A stretch of 64,000 nt of DNA from Dermanyssus gallinae (taxonomy: Eukaryota > Arthropoda > Arachnida > Mesostigmata > Dermanyssidae): positions 1 to 64,000 of the forward strand of contig QVRM01001447.1 of assembly GCA_003439945.1 (NCBI GenBank). The letters are read 5' to 3'. Of the stretch, positions 20,747 to 30,080 are shown piece by piece. The position numbers and the translations under genes were made by a program. Positions within the stretch are counted from its first letter, which is position 1; the number at the start of each line of letters is the position of its first letter. The notes under the pieces are model-generated. The model was given only the letters and a program-made list of their open reading frames with translations, ran no database searches and was not told where the DNA came from.

Positions 20747-22047
20747 TCACTCGTGTCCAAGTGGGAGTCTTGAGCGACCCTTGACGCGAAGACGCGGGTC
20801 CATCCAGTCTTTCATAGTTCCGAGCACCGAAATCGCGTTACCTCTCTGAATCTCTAGGGAAAGCCTTTGGCAGAAGAAGGTGCCCGCCCTCTTGTCCATC
20901 GTAGCCTGCTGTAAAGCGTCGCCAACCTGGGAAATTAGCGTTGTTGTGAGGGGCCCAGGGCCATGCAGCGTCTCGAATGCGAAGGGTGAAAAGTAGTACG
21001 CCCGGCCTAAGTTCGCATACTTTCTTATCTTTGATGTCTCGGCGCGGGAAGCGGCAGTCGGCAGAGAGTCGGTCACCGTCGCATCCCACACCAGGGAACG
21101 ACCCTTGTAGAAAGGTATCAAAGTCAAGCCGTCGGGCCGCTTGCCATCGTCTCTAGAAAGACAGGCTCGCCACAAGTGCATCTGTGTGGCTCTACCAAAT
21201 CAGCTCCCAGTCTCAGGCCAACGCAGATCCGGGTAGACTGGTCGTCAAGGCGGGTACCCAATGAGTCAGCGGGGAGTGCGTGTAGCCAAGCGACGGCAAG
21301 AAGGCGCGCTCTATCCGGGTCGTCACCGCATTCTTGAAGCAACTCAGTAAGCGAAGATTCGTGTACCTTCTCGGCCCAGGCCCTCTGGCAGGCAAGCCGG
21401 CGGACGAACTAGACGGAAAACTGGCAACGCTCCCAAGACATCATCGACTGAAGAGTGACGCTGCGTCATAGAGTCAGGAGGATCCGGAAAAGCCGAGTCC
21501 GATGGAGCAGGTGGGTGCTTGGCGGCAAGCAAGGCCAGGACTTCGTCTCCCGAAACCGTAGAGCATAGTAAGCGGGCCGCCCCGGAAACGTCTCGCTCGG
21601 ACAGTTTAGACGAAACGCGGCGTGCCGAGTCCTCAGGGGAGTCGCACGCATCTGATGTGACTCTTCTAACACCACCTACGCGAAATTCGAACCGCCAGCC
21701 GTCGCGGAACGCACGGAGGTTCGACCGACAGTCGCTGCCAAAGAGGTGGACGACGAGGTGCGAGGTGGCAGTTGAAGGACCACGTAAGCAAATAACAAGA
21801 GCGACTCCCACGAGGGGACGTCGCTGTTGGCCGCCACAAGGTCGAGGGCGTCGCATAGGGACTCGGCAACTAAAGGCCTCACAGCCCGGGGGACTACACG
21901 CATTACCCTAGATTGTTGCGAAGCAAGCCTGTCGACCAGCGATCTGGGGCAAGTGACCCTTACGGGAGAGTTACCTGCTACTGAAACGGACAGACGAGGG
22001 GGATGGGGGGCTGCGCCGGGGGAATGAGTGGGCTCGGGGTTCATCAT
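20747..22047 (-). pseudogene. ORF2 remnants: N-terminal and C-terminal domains without RT
   Basis: From 22,047 the frames read MMNPEPTHSPGAAPHPP, RLASQQSRVMRVVPRAVRPL and SWESLLLFAYVVLQLP. After a frameshift come ARRVSSKLSERDVSGAARLL and LLAAKHPPAPSD. These blocks are the conserved region before the RT in a widespread invertebrate LINE group (recalled, not searched). They jump directly to WLHALPADSLGTRLDD, GLRLGADL and HRCTCGEPV, and then to KRPDGLTLIPFYKGRSLVWD, the C-terminal Cys motif and endonuclease-like PD..D block, with FFCQRLSLEIQRGNA at the end. The roughly 400-500 residues of fingers, palm and thumb expected between are gone. At least two frameshifts remain. Confidence 0.65.
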
Positions 22048-22099
22048 TTGGGAGCTAGTGCAGGAGACACCAACCAAGCCTTGCAGCAACAGAGCTAGG

Positions 22100-23044
22100 G
22101 CGAGCAGGGGACGCAGTGCCTTCACAATGCCCCGAAGAGTGTCGCCTAGTTTAGGGTTGATGCGAGCGAGCATGGACACGGCCTTGGACGAAGAACCAAA
22201 ATCAAGGTCGTTGGTCGACTTAGGTGGGCGCGCCCGAACGCGGGTGACGGCGCGGCCGCGCGGAACCGGTTCACTCGGAGCCAATCGGCGATGACGCTTG
22301 GAAGGGCGGCGAAAAGCGGCCTTGACTTGTTTAGAAGGTCCTGTTTCAGGAGGTGGCGGAGTCTTTGCACGAAGTGTGGATTTTCGCGGAGCGGGGATTG
22401 GCCGAAGAGTGCGAAGCACGACCTCAGCACGCGCTGCCGAAGGCTCCGGAGCCGCATCCGGGGAGGCTGGTATCACCAGACGACGTACGGCCGCCGCGTA
22501 GATGCTTGGTGCAGATGTGCCTGGCCAAGTAGGTGCAGAATCCGGGACAACGACGTCGCCGTCGACAACTGCGCATACTGAAGCATGCGTGAGCCGAGCA
22601 AAACCTTGCTTTTCTCGCGGGCTAACGCAAAAACGGGGCAGCCCGAGTCCGCTCTAGGGTGGGGGCCACTGCAGTCTACGCAACGAGCTCGGTTTCGACA
22701 TGACGCGGCTAGGTGGTCGTGCGCACCACACCTTCTACATGCACGAGCGCGAGTGCAGCGAGTTGCCGTGTGGCCAGTGCGTTGGCAATTAAAGCAGACA
22801 ATCGGTGACGAGGCTTCAACCGACACATCATGGTCCCTCCACACAACAAAGACCTTATTAGGGGGCGTCCTCTTGAAAAGAACGTGTATCCTCGTTGACG
22901 GCACTCGGACGCTCTTTTTGTTCTTGAGCCCGGGCCTCGTGTCTCTCTTGATTTCATCGCACCGTACGAGGCGAGCTCGGATAGCAGACACTCGTCAGAA
23001 AAGGCCGGGGTTACGTCTTTGATGACGCCCCAAAACTGATCCAT
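22100..23044 (-). pseudogene. LINE ORF1 gag-like protein, frameshifted
   Basis: Starts MDQFWGVIKDVTPAFSDECL at 23,044. A one-base shift near 22,985 leads to RARLVRCDEIKRDTRPG, TRIHVLFKRTPPNKVFVVW and VCFNCQRTGHTATRC. Two further knuckles follow, CRRCGAHDHLAASC and CVDCSGPHPRADSGC. A second shift near 22,475 leads into a basic, Pro-rich C-terminus. The three-knuckle layout marks it as an RNA-binding gag protein. It cannot be made intact from this copy. Confidence 0.75.
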
Positions 23045-23115
23045 TGTGGAACACAATCCTACCACCGGCACGCCTCCCAATGCCCCCCACGCCCCCCCAA
23101 ATAATAATAATAAGG

Positions 23116-24290
23116 GATCGGATCTACGCAATTGGCTGATGAAAACTAAATGGATGGCCAAACACACAGAAATAGAAGTAAAAGCGCAAGCACGTGCATG
23201 TGGAGAAAAGGTACAACTTTACTCCGACTACCATGATGACAACGGAACCGGGCAGAGAAGACACGAAAATATCTGAACTGAACCTAAGTATACACATTCA
23301 GGCAAGCGTTTGACGAAAGGTCGTCGTTCTTCGACAATTGTTTCCGCTCTTGCCATTGTGGTCTGGGATGGACTGGGGATGAAGGGCAGGAAAAACGCAT
23401 ACCTGATCGAATCACTGATTCAAGTCTTGCATATATGTCATAGCAGTAGTAGACGCAAACTTCCAATATTGTCAAGTTTTCGTACCACTGGAAACTTCCC
23501 AAAGGTACGTAACGTTCGACTGTGACTCTAAACAACTGCGTAAATGACAACGATAATACTAGTAATAATTCGTAAGGTACACGCAGAAGCCAGAAGTAAG
23601 AATATGGCTGGCTAGTAACGCATAGCTAGACCAGCAGAATGTGAAATAGCACTACCGGCAGTTGGCATTACCTCCGAGCAGACGGGCTCTTGGCTACTAA
23701 ATTGGCAACCTGCATTTTGTGCGTACCCAGACACACTACTACATATCCTACAATTTACTCAAATATATTCAACGTTTTGAGTTTGTGAGTAATTTACGGA
23801 GAAAACTTTACATAAATTGCATACCTGTAGCTATGCACTGCACTGGCAGCTGTTCCATATAGAATACGTACACTGGTACAATGTGCATTCACCTTTACTG
23901 TCACTATCATTCAAAAGTGCACATGTACTGTACTTTCCGTTTTTGCTGGGTTAATTATCTCAGATTCTCAATTAAAAAAATTTCCATTAATCTCAAAATA
24001 TTTTTCAAGCTTTTTCAAGCAAGGATTTTTTTTGGCAGTTTTTGGTAGACCTACCGTAGATAGAGGTTCATTTTTGGATGCTTTACTGTCATCTGTAAGA
24101 ACGACGCCCTTAAAGAAACCCGTCTGAACTTGACACGCATATGAAGTCCTCTCTTTTGTATGCGTGTTGGATCCTTGCTTAGAATATCGACTTATATTTA
24201 AAATGCTGTATTATCTCATAATATATCGCCGCGGTGGCCGACAGTATGGAAATTTTAGTAGGTTTGTGAGTCCCACGCTACCGTGCCTTT

Positions 24291-24294
<4 letters not shown>
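23116..24294. other. No gene seen
   Basis: Mostly AT-rich DNA without ORFs or repeats that I can assign. A weak tRNA-like stretch at 24,226-24,290 was not accepted. Confidence 0.5.

Positions 24295-24321
<27 letters not shown>
24295..24321. repeat. (TA)n microsatellite
   Basis: TA tract at the 3' boundary of the mariner relic that follows. Confidence 0.9.
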
Positions 24322-24900
24322 TGTAAGTCTTTATTCACAAGTGAACACCAGATGTCTAGTCAAAAGTACTGTTTCACAAAGGATTTTCCGAATGTTTGCG
24401 GCTTTGACAAGAGTCAGTCCTTGTGCTCTTCAGTTCGTCGTCGGAGTTGAAGCGCCTCCTTTTAAGATGTTTTTTAACAGGTCAAACCGAAGGAAGTCGC
24501 AGGACGGCATGTCCGGGCTGTAGGACGGATGTTCAAGCTGCTTCCATTTGAACTTGGCCATTACACTTTGTGTGACCCTAGAGACGTGTGGAGGCGTGGC
24601 TTTATCGTGGAGCAGAATCACTCCCTCCGTGAGGAGCGTAGACCGTTTACTTTTGATGGGGTTGCGCAGGGCAAGGAGTGTCTCACAGATGCACATCATT
24701 GTTAATGGTTTTTCCGGACTCGAGGCATTCGATGTGTATCGGACGTCATAAAAACGACGTGCGCAAAAAAGCATCACCTTGCGTGTTAAGAGCACATCTT
24801 GCCTGTTGAAGGCACAGCTTCGAATTGAAGTGACGGACGCATGCATTCATTACATGATGTCCCGCTTTCTCTCTGGCTAGAAGCGGTGGCACCAACTCTC
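24322..24900 (-). pseudogene. mariner transposase relic (C-terminal half)
   Basis: The - strand reads ILLHDKATPPHVSRVTQSVM, AKFKWKQLEHPSYSPDMPSC and DFLRFDLLKNILKGG. This is the mariner block holding the second catalytic Asp (LLHDNA; here LLHDKA keeps the Asp) and the third (YSPD...CDF). Upstream, RKVMLF and CETLLALRNPIKSKR are the preceding conserved blocks, but the first catalytic Asp and the DNA-binding domain are lost or scrambled. It is a different mariner lineage from the long-TIR family. Inverted ends were not found. Confidence 0.75.
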
Positions 24901-25004
24901 GTCACCGCTTCAAAAAACGAAATCTATGACTCCGGAAAAGATGCGCTGCAGTGCTAGCTCTATACGCCGCCCCTCTTACGATTCGCTGAGTTGTTCCGAT
25001 TTGG

Positions 25005-25375
25005 TCGATTTGACGACTAACTGGGGTGTCTAAAATACGTCGATGGACTCATGCGCGAAAAGATCCGGCTGGAGAAAAATCGTCGGCGGGCGCGATTCGT
25101 TAATCGGAGCCCCTCTGATACAACCCAGCAGGATTAGCCTGCTCGGGCAGAGCATGAGGCTTCCCTCTCCCTCGGTCTCGAAGTAATGGTTTATAATCCG
25201 AACCAGAAGTGAATTCTGGGGGGGGGGGGAGGTATTTAGTAGGTAGTGCGCTCAGACTAGAATTATTCATGTGCTCCTTCCCCCTGCGTTTAGCTCCGCA
25301 CTACCCGCCATAATGTCGGTGGGTGTGCGTAAATGCAATTTCTACCATCTGCTCCGCCACTATGAATAAGGCCAT
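25005..25375 (+). mobile_element. R1-like element, 3'-end fragment
   Basis: This matches the reverse complement of about 3511-3890. Shared blocks are gactaactggggtg, gactcatgcgcgaaaagatc, the C-terminal codons for DGLMREKIRLE, and the 3' UTR (gtctcgaagtaatggtt, gcactacccgcc, gtgcgtaaatgca). It is a diverged, 5'-truncated copy of the 3.5-6.8 kb family, inserted in the opposite orientation. No poly-A tail survives. Confidence 0.75.
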
Positions 25376-25559
25376 GCCCTTTGTGCTGTAGGACTGCTTC
25401 GGTCTGCATCATGAACATCAGGGCAAAGAGCCGCGTAGCCCAAAAGCTCAGCCTCTTTTAAGTAGCCTTTGATGTCCAGCACCCCGTCATAGGCCAAGTT
25501 TAAAGAACGGGTCCCATAATCGAACTCTGTGAGATCCTGCCAGTAACTGTGTAATCTGA

Positions 25560-25930
25560 CAGCGGGAGAGGTTTGGATTCATCTCCAAACACTCGAGTCG
25601 AAGAAACAGTAAAAGCAGTGGGCAGCGCCAGGTGCAATGCATTGAGAGAGGCAAAGTGTGTTTTATCGGCTGAGAGGTAATGAACACTGCTTCTAATATT
25701 CCCAAAGAATTACCTTTATTGACTACATACAGAACACCCAAGCAACTACGTGCACATAATTGTACATTTCAGAACCTTATAGATCAACAGCTACAAAGAG
25801 AACGGCCAAAGTTAGTGCGCTCAGAAGATTCATATTTCACTATGATAACGCTCCGGCTCGCAGTGACAAAGCTGCAAGAATTAGGTTCAAATTGCCACTA
25901 ACGGAGGTCCTAGGACTCTACGTTGTGAGA
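25560..25930 (+). pseudogene. mariner transposase relic, + strand
   Basis: Frames on the + strand read ASNIPKELPLLTTYRTP, then LIDQQLQRERPKLVRSEDS, then, after a shift, FHYDNAPARSDKAARIRFKL. They match the mariner series (I..DYLPK.., LLDQL...KRP.L, FHHDNAPAH). The catalytic Asp of the second block is kept in YDNAPA; the third block is replaced by the duplicated TA-rich sequence. It is decayed and truncated on both sides. Confidence 0.55.
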
Positions 25931-25966
25931 GAAAAAAAAATCCGGAAGTAAGATGATCGTCCTAGG

Positions 25967-25998
<32 letters not shown>

Positions 25999-26048
25999 GG
26001 ACTCTACGTTGTGAGAGAAAAAAAATTCGGAAGTAAGATGATCGTCCT

Positions 26049-26060
<12 letters not shown>
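25911..26060. repeat. Tandem duplication with period 86, separated by TA tracts
   Basis: taggactctacgttgtgag, an A-run, cggaagtaagatgatcg and tcctaggtata occur at 25,911-25,970 and again at 25,997-26,055 with about one mismatch. Each unit is followed by a (TA)n tract, so the duplication is young. Confidence 0.85.
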
Positions 26061-26090
<30 letters not shown>

Positions 26091-26133
26091 CCCGGTGTAC
26101 ACGTTTATAAGGAGACAATTATTACCACTTACA

Positions 26134-26187
<54 letters not shown>

Positions 26188-26214
26188 ATATTATATATAT
26201 ATATATATATATAT
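26052..26214. repeat. (TA)n microsatellites
   Basis: Two TA tracts (26,052-26,090 and 26,137-26,214, the second with TTA interruptions) flank a 46-bp spacer. Confidence 0.9.
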
Positions 26215-26623
26215 AGTCAGCTTAATATTAATTTGCCTGTACTACGCGGACGTGTTGGTCTCAATTAGCAACCAGCTCTAGTAAATGTTTGTTTATCCTT
26301 ACGCAAAGCCTCGAGCCCGGCCAAAAGCGGCTCCAGCTAGCCGCTTCTGTAGTCGACGTCCGGCACGTGCCAGCACAATTTGTATGGCCGGGATCGAGTT
26401 TCGGACCCTTCGTGGCGGCAGATCTAGATGCGTTAAGAGGGTGCAATAAGAACCCGTTCGTTGCCCGCTGCGGCAAGCAACTTGTTACCTAGCAATGGCC
26501 GGGTTCCAACGTGGTTCGGCTTTCTTTCTCGGCACACAGGCGCGTCATCTGTTTTGCTTTTAGCCGCTTAATTCGATCGTTATACCATAGAGCCACTTGT
26601 TACAGCTGGTGGGGGGTAATAAC

Positions 26624-26624
<1 letters not shown>

Positions 26625-26703
<79 letters not shown>
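26625..26703. repeat. (TAA)n microsatellite
   Basis: About 79 bp of perfect ATA/TAA triplets. Confidence 0.95.
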
Positions 26704-26704
<1 letters not shown>

Positions 26705-27860
26705 CTAGAGCACTGAACGACGACATTCACTTTAAAAAAATGTGACGAGAAAAGTTTTGATCTCTACTTACTGGTATTGGGAACCGGCTGCTGGCTACGA
26801 CGACTTGCAATCGCACGCAGTCCACTACGTCACATCTGACATAACCGACACCCTGACCAGAGCATTTTTCACGGGCTCACTAAAAATTCGCACCGAAGCA
26901 GCAAGGACAGCCAAGCATTTGGCGTTGGAGCCTTCAGGGAGTGAAACATTTTTTTGATCAGTTTACGTTACTTGAAATTCTTGCTAAACTTCTATTTTCC
27001 CCTCTATAATTGGTAGACTAGTTAGCTCAAGTTGATTCTCGTAGCGAGAAAAAAGTAATTTCATCCCGGCTGCAACATTTGCCAACACAGTGGCAACTGT
27101 AGTATGTCAGATTACTGCCCACTCGTTGCAGGATTGTGTAAAATATATGTGAAACATCATACATGTGTAATTGTGTATATAATCAGTAACTGATCAAATA
27201 ATAATTCCAAAAATAAGAATAGTAATAATGTTTATAATAGCGGTAGCAAGGCAAACGCGCGATTAATCAAGTGCGGTTGTGTATATTAAGAGCAATTAGT
27301 CAGCGTTATCGCCTGCGTAATCTTGACCACATAAAACAGTGCCATCGGCGTCGTTGCGTAAAGCTGTCAACTTTCTTTTGCCTTGCTTCTTATATGCACG
27401 CACTTCTGTCCAATGACAAAACTTCCACGACAGCAACGGCATCAACAACAACAAAACAGCAAAACAACAACAACAACAATAAAAAAGCAAAACAGCAAAA
27501 CAACAACAACAACAACAATAGTAGCAGCGGCGACAACAACACTAACAACGATAATAACGACAGATAAAGCACTATCAGCAGCAGCAACAACAACAACAAG
27601 AGCACTAGCTGCTGCTGCCACAACAACATCACTTATACAAGTTCATGACCTTAGACGGTAACAATGCGCTGCAACTACCGCCCTCGTCGTCGCTTCTGCC
27701 ATTAGCGCAGGTGACGGCGTCATTGGCTTGGCATTTTGGCTTCCTACCGTCAGGCCATCACTCCCACATATCTGGCAAGTGTATATAAATATATATATAT
27801 AGGCAAGTTTGAGATACTGGTAAGGTCCGCCGTATATGCATATATATATATATATTCATG
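26704..27860. other. No gene; (CAA)n-rich stretch
   Basis: 27,440-27,625 is rich in CAA/AAC and CAG triplets with small AAAAGC interruptions. Short TA tracts lie at about 27,784-27,800 and 27,838-27,856. The Asn/Thr/Gln frames are repeat artefacts. Confidence 0.55.
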
Positions 27861-28290
27861 CAAAAGCCTTAAAGAATTTCTCACGCATGCCAACCTTGAA
27901 CGCATGGACGACATGCAACAGGCTCTTTTTGCGAAAAAAAAATCTTGGTGATCAAAGCTATACGAAGAGCTTACAATTTCGAGCAGGTGGAAGGCTAACA
28001 ATCTTTGCACCAGGATGCTGGAAGGAAAATGACCGATATCGACCTGCAGTTACATTTGATACAGGAAATGATCGCACATGAGTGGAAAAACACATCCGTG
28101 GGATCCGGCGCGTGCTCACTAGAGATCCGATCTGTTTTTATTAATAAGGTTGCATATATGTGCAATTTCCAAGAGAGATAGATTGTATGTCCCTGGATCG
28201 AAATGCAGATGCAAACGTTGCGACGAGCAATGTGAGCTCTATCATCTAGTATCTACAAATGCGGACATCCTGTATCATTTGCACGGCTGG
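27860..28290 (+). pseudogene. LINE ORF2 C-terminal fragment
   Basis: Reads KMTDIDLQLHLIQEMIAHEW, which aligns with NKMADIDPLFYETRAM of the 9.8-kb LINE. It ends with CKCKRCDEQCELYHL, aligned with CMCKLCGCPCDLYHL, the C-terminal Cys/His motif. Frameshifts and stops occur. It is a 5'-truncated or recombined copy of the same family, lying just upstream of a second, RT-containing piece in the same orientation. Confidence 0.6.
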
Positions 28291-28399
28291 GCGGTACCCA
28301 GATTTTATTTTAGTACACACAACATTGGGGCGACGAAAATGATTCTGAACGATCGGAGCTACGGAATGACGCATATATCCTGGATTACATACATATTAA

Positions 28400-30080
28400 A
28401 AAAAAGAAGGTTTTCGGACACGACCTCGTTCGGAATGAACACATAAATGCGGCGGTTCTCCTAACGCAGCTTTGCATGGCACTCTTTGAAAAATGCTTGA
28501 AAACAGGTGAAATTCCAGCAACCTAGTCGGAATGCTTGTTAAAGGTCACCCCCCCAAAGCAAATGTAACCCGCTCTGTCCCTTGGCAAGACATTGCAAAG
28601 AAAAGCTGCATCTACCAGATTTTGTAATGTTTCCTGGCACGTCGACTTAGTTTTTATGTCGAGGCACGAGTAATCATCCAACATGGATTTTGCGGCAGAA
28701 GTTTGACAATGACCGCATCCCAGGAGCTTTTGTACAACGTGAAGCACTCGGTTACCGTCGAGCACCAAACACTCTATGCTGTATTTGTGGACTATGATTC
28801 GGCGTTTGATACTGCCCTTGAGGAGGTTGTCATGGAGAAGCTGCCGCCGTGGGCGTCTATTCAAGAGTTTTGCAAAAACTAGTAGTATACTGTAAGCAAA
28901 CCCGGTCATCCTAGATGACGGCATTCAGGAATACCGGCCGTTTCTGCAAACTACCGGCTACCCCATCCCGCTTTTACGCTTAGTCTTACTCATCTTTTCT
29001 TAAGGGTGGAAAATGCATTTAAGCGCATCCGCCGATATAATGGCGGGTAGTGTGGGGCTAGACGCCTGGAGAGGTAATACGTGAATCACTCTAATCCGAG
29101 CGCACTACCCACTAAAAACCACCCCCCCCCCCGGAACCTCCTCCTGGTTCGGAATTGTGAACCATTACCTCGAGAAGTCTTACTCATCTACTAAGCCGTA
29201 TCATTGGCCATTACTGCTCCTGTGCTTGCATAACTTTCTATGCCGATGACTTTGTCGTATATAGTAAAGCGTTCATGGATCTAAAAAAGGTCTCTGAGGA
29301 TCTTGGAGACATACAGTGAGAGCAATAATTTAACGATTACCGTATTGACAATAAAGGCTATGAAGTTCAGATCCGGGGACCCCTGAAGAGAAGTGATAGG
29401 CATGATGATGCTTCTGTAGAATTAGATTAGATTTGCTTACCTGGATGTTAAGCGAACGCCAAGCGGCACATTTTTCCCGGCCCACAGATCTCAGCGAGTG
29501 AATAGCAGCATCGTCGCCATGACCTCACTCCCGGTTCTACAAAAGCTCCCAGAAAAGACAGCTCTAATACTGCTCAACCTGAAGGCGGCCTCGGTGGCAT
29601 CATATAGTGTCACATTAATCTGAGAACACCTATCCGCTCAGCAGATTAGCGTTCTCGGCACGGTGAAGTCAACGTTCCTTAATAGAGTTTTAAACGCACA
29701 AAACAGACTAACTTAAAGTTAGCTGTCAAGGGCGGCGCCGTTCATCGAGGATCTGGTAAAGCGCTTTCAGTTTCCGACTACCGCGTCACTGCGAAAATTC
29801 TGTAGACACATTGAGCAAACGATGAGAGAAGTGCCAGAAGCGTTCTAGAAAACACCGGTAATGTTAGATAATGCATGGATGGAACCGCTCTTTGAGCAGC
29901 GCCACATTCTCACTCGGCTCTCCGTCAATGGGTTCCACTACAAACTGTGACCTCGCACTGGATCCCATAACCCAATTGATGAGTATCGCTGCACATTGTG
30001 CGGCTTCATTTGATGTAACAAATATCATCATGAAACAGCTGACGCTGACCCCGATATGCTTCATCTGGTTTTTGGGTCGG
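28400..30080 (+). pseudogene. LINE ORF2 relic with RT domain, split by a small insertion
   Basis: The + strand reads GHDLVRNEHINAAVLLTQL and PATWSECLLKV. Then motif A is VFVDYDSAFDTAL, and the motif B region FLQTTGY leads to PAFTLSLTH. After the 180-bp insertion the frame resumes with LLSRIIGHY and motif C, FYADDFVVYS. The post-RT part follows in several broken frames (SFIEDLVKRF-like near 29,740; ILTRLSVNGFHYKL near 29,910). All blocks match the family at 9.8 and 50 kb. Many stops; inactive. The right end near 30,070 carries a remnant of the C-terminal Cys motif. Confidence 0.7.
28996..29175 (-). mobile_element. R1-like 3' UTR fragment (180 bp) with 14-bp duplication
   Basis: The sequence matches 3512-3680 (ggtggaaaatgcattta, ggcgggtagtgtg, gcgcactacccactaaaaac, cctggttcggaattgtg). 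It is flanked by agtcttactcatct at 28,982-28,995 and 29,176-29,189. It is a severely 5'-truncated copy of the R1-like family inserted on the - strand. Confidence 0.88.

Larger units (their letters stand above)
20735..23115 (-). mobile_element. LINE deletion derivative lacking the RT core
   Basis: The - strand order is a gag-like ORF1 with three CCHC knuckles, an ORF2 N-terminal region, and directly after it the ORF2 C-terminal region with an RPDG..LVWD endonuclease-like signature. No RT motif (no YADD) lies between. The 5' end is probably near 23,115, next to a short AAT run. No target duplication was found by eye. Several frameshifts make it inactive. It belongs to the same lineage as the relic at 19.8-20.7 kb. 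Confidence 0.7.

Noticed and set aside
24226..24290. tRNA-like segment
   Set aside because: No acceptable B box; resemblance too weak.
27271..27661. Asn/Thr-rich ORFs around the CAA-rich region
   Set aside because: Simple-sequence artefact without conserved motifs.
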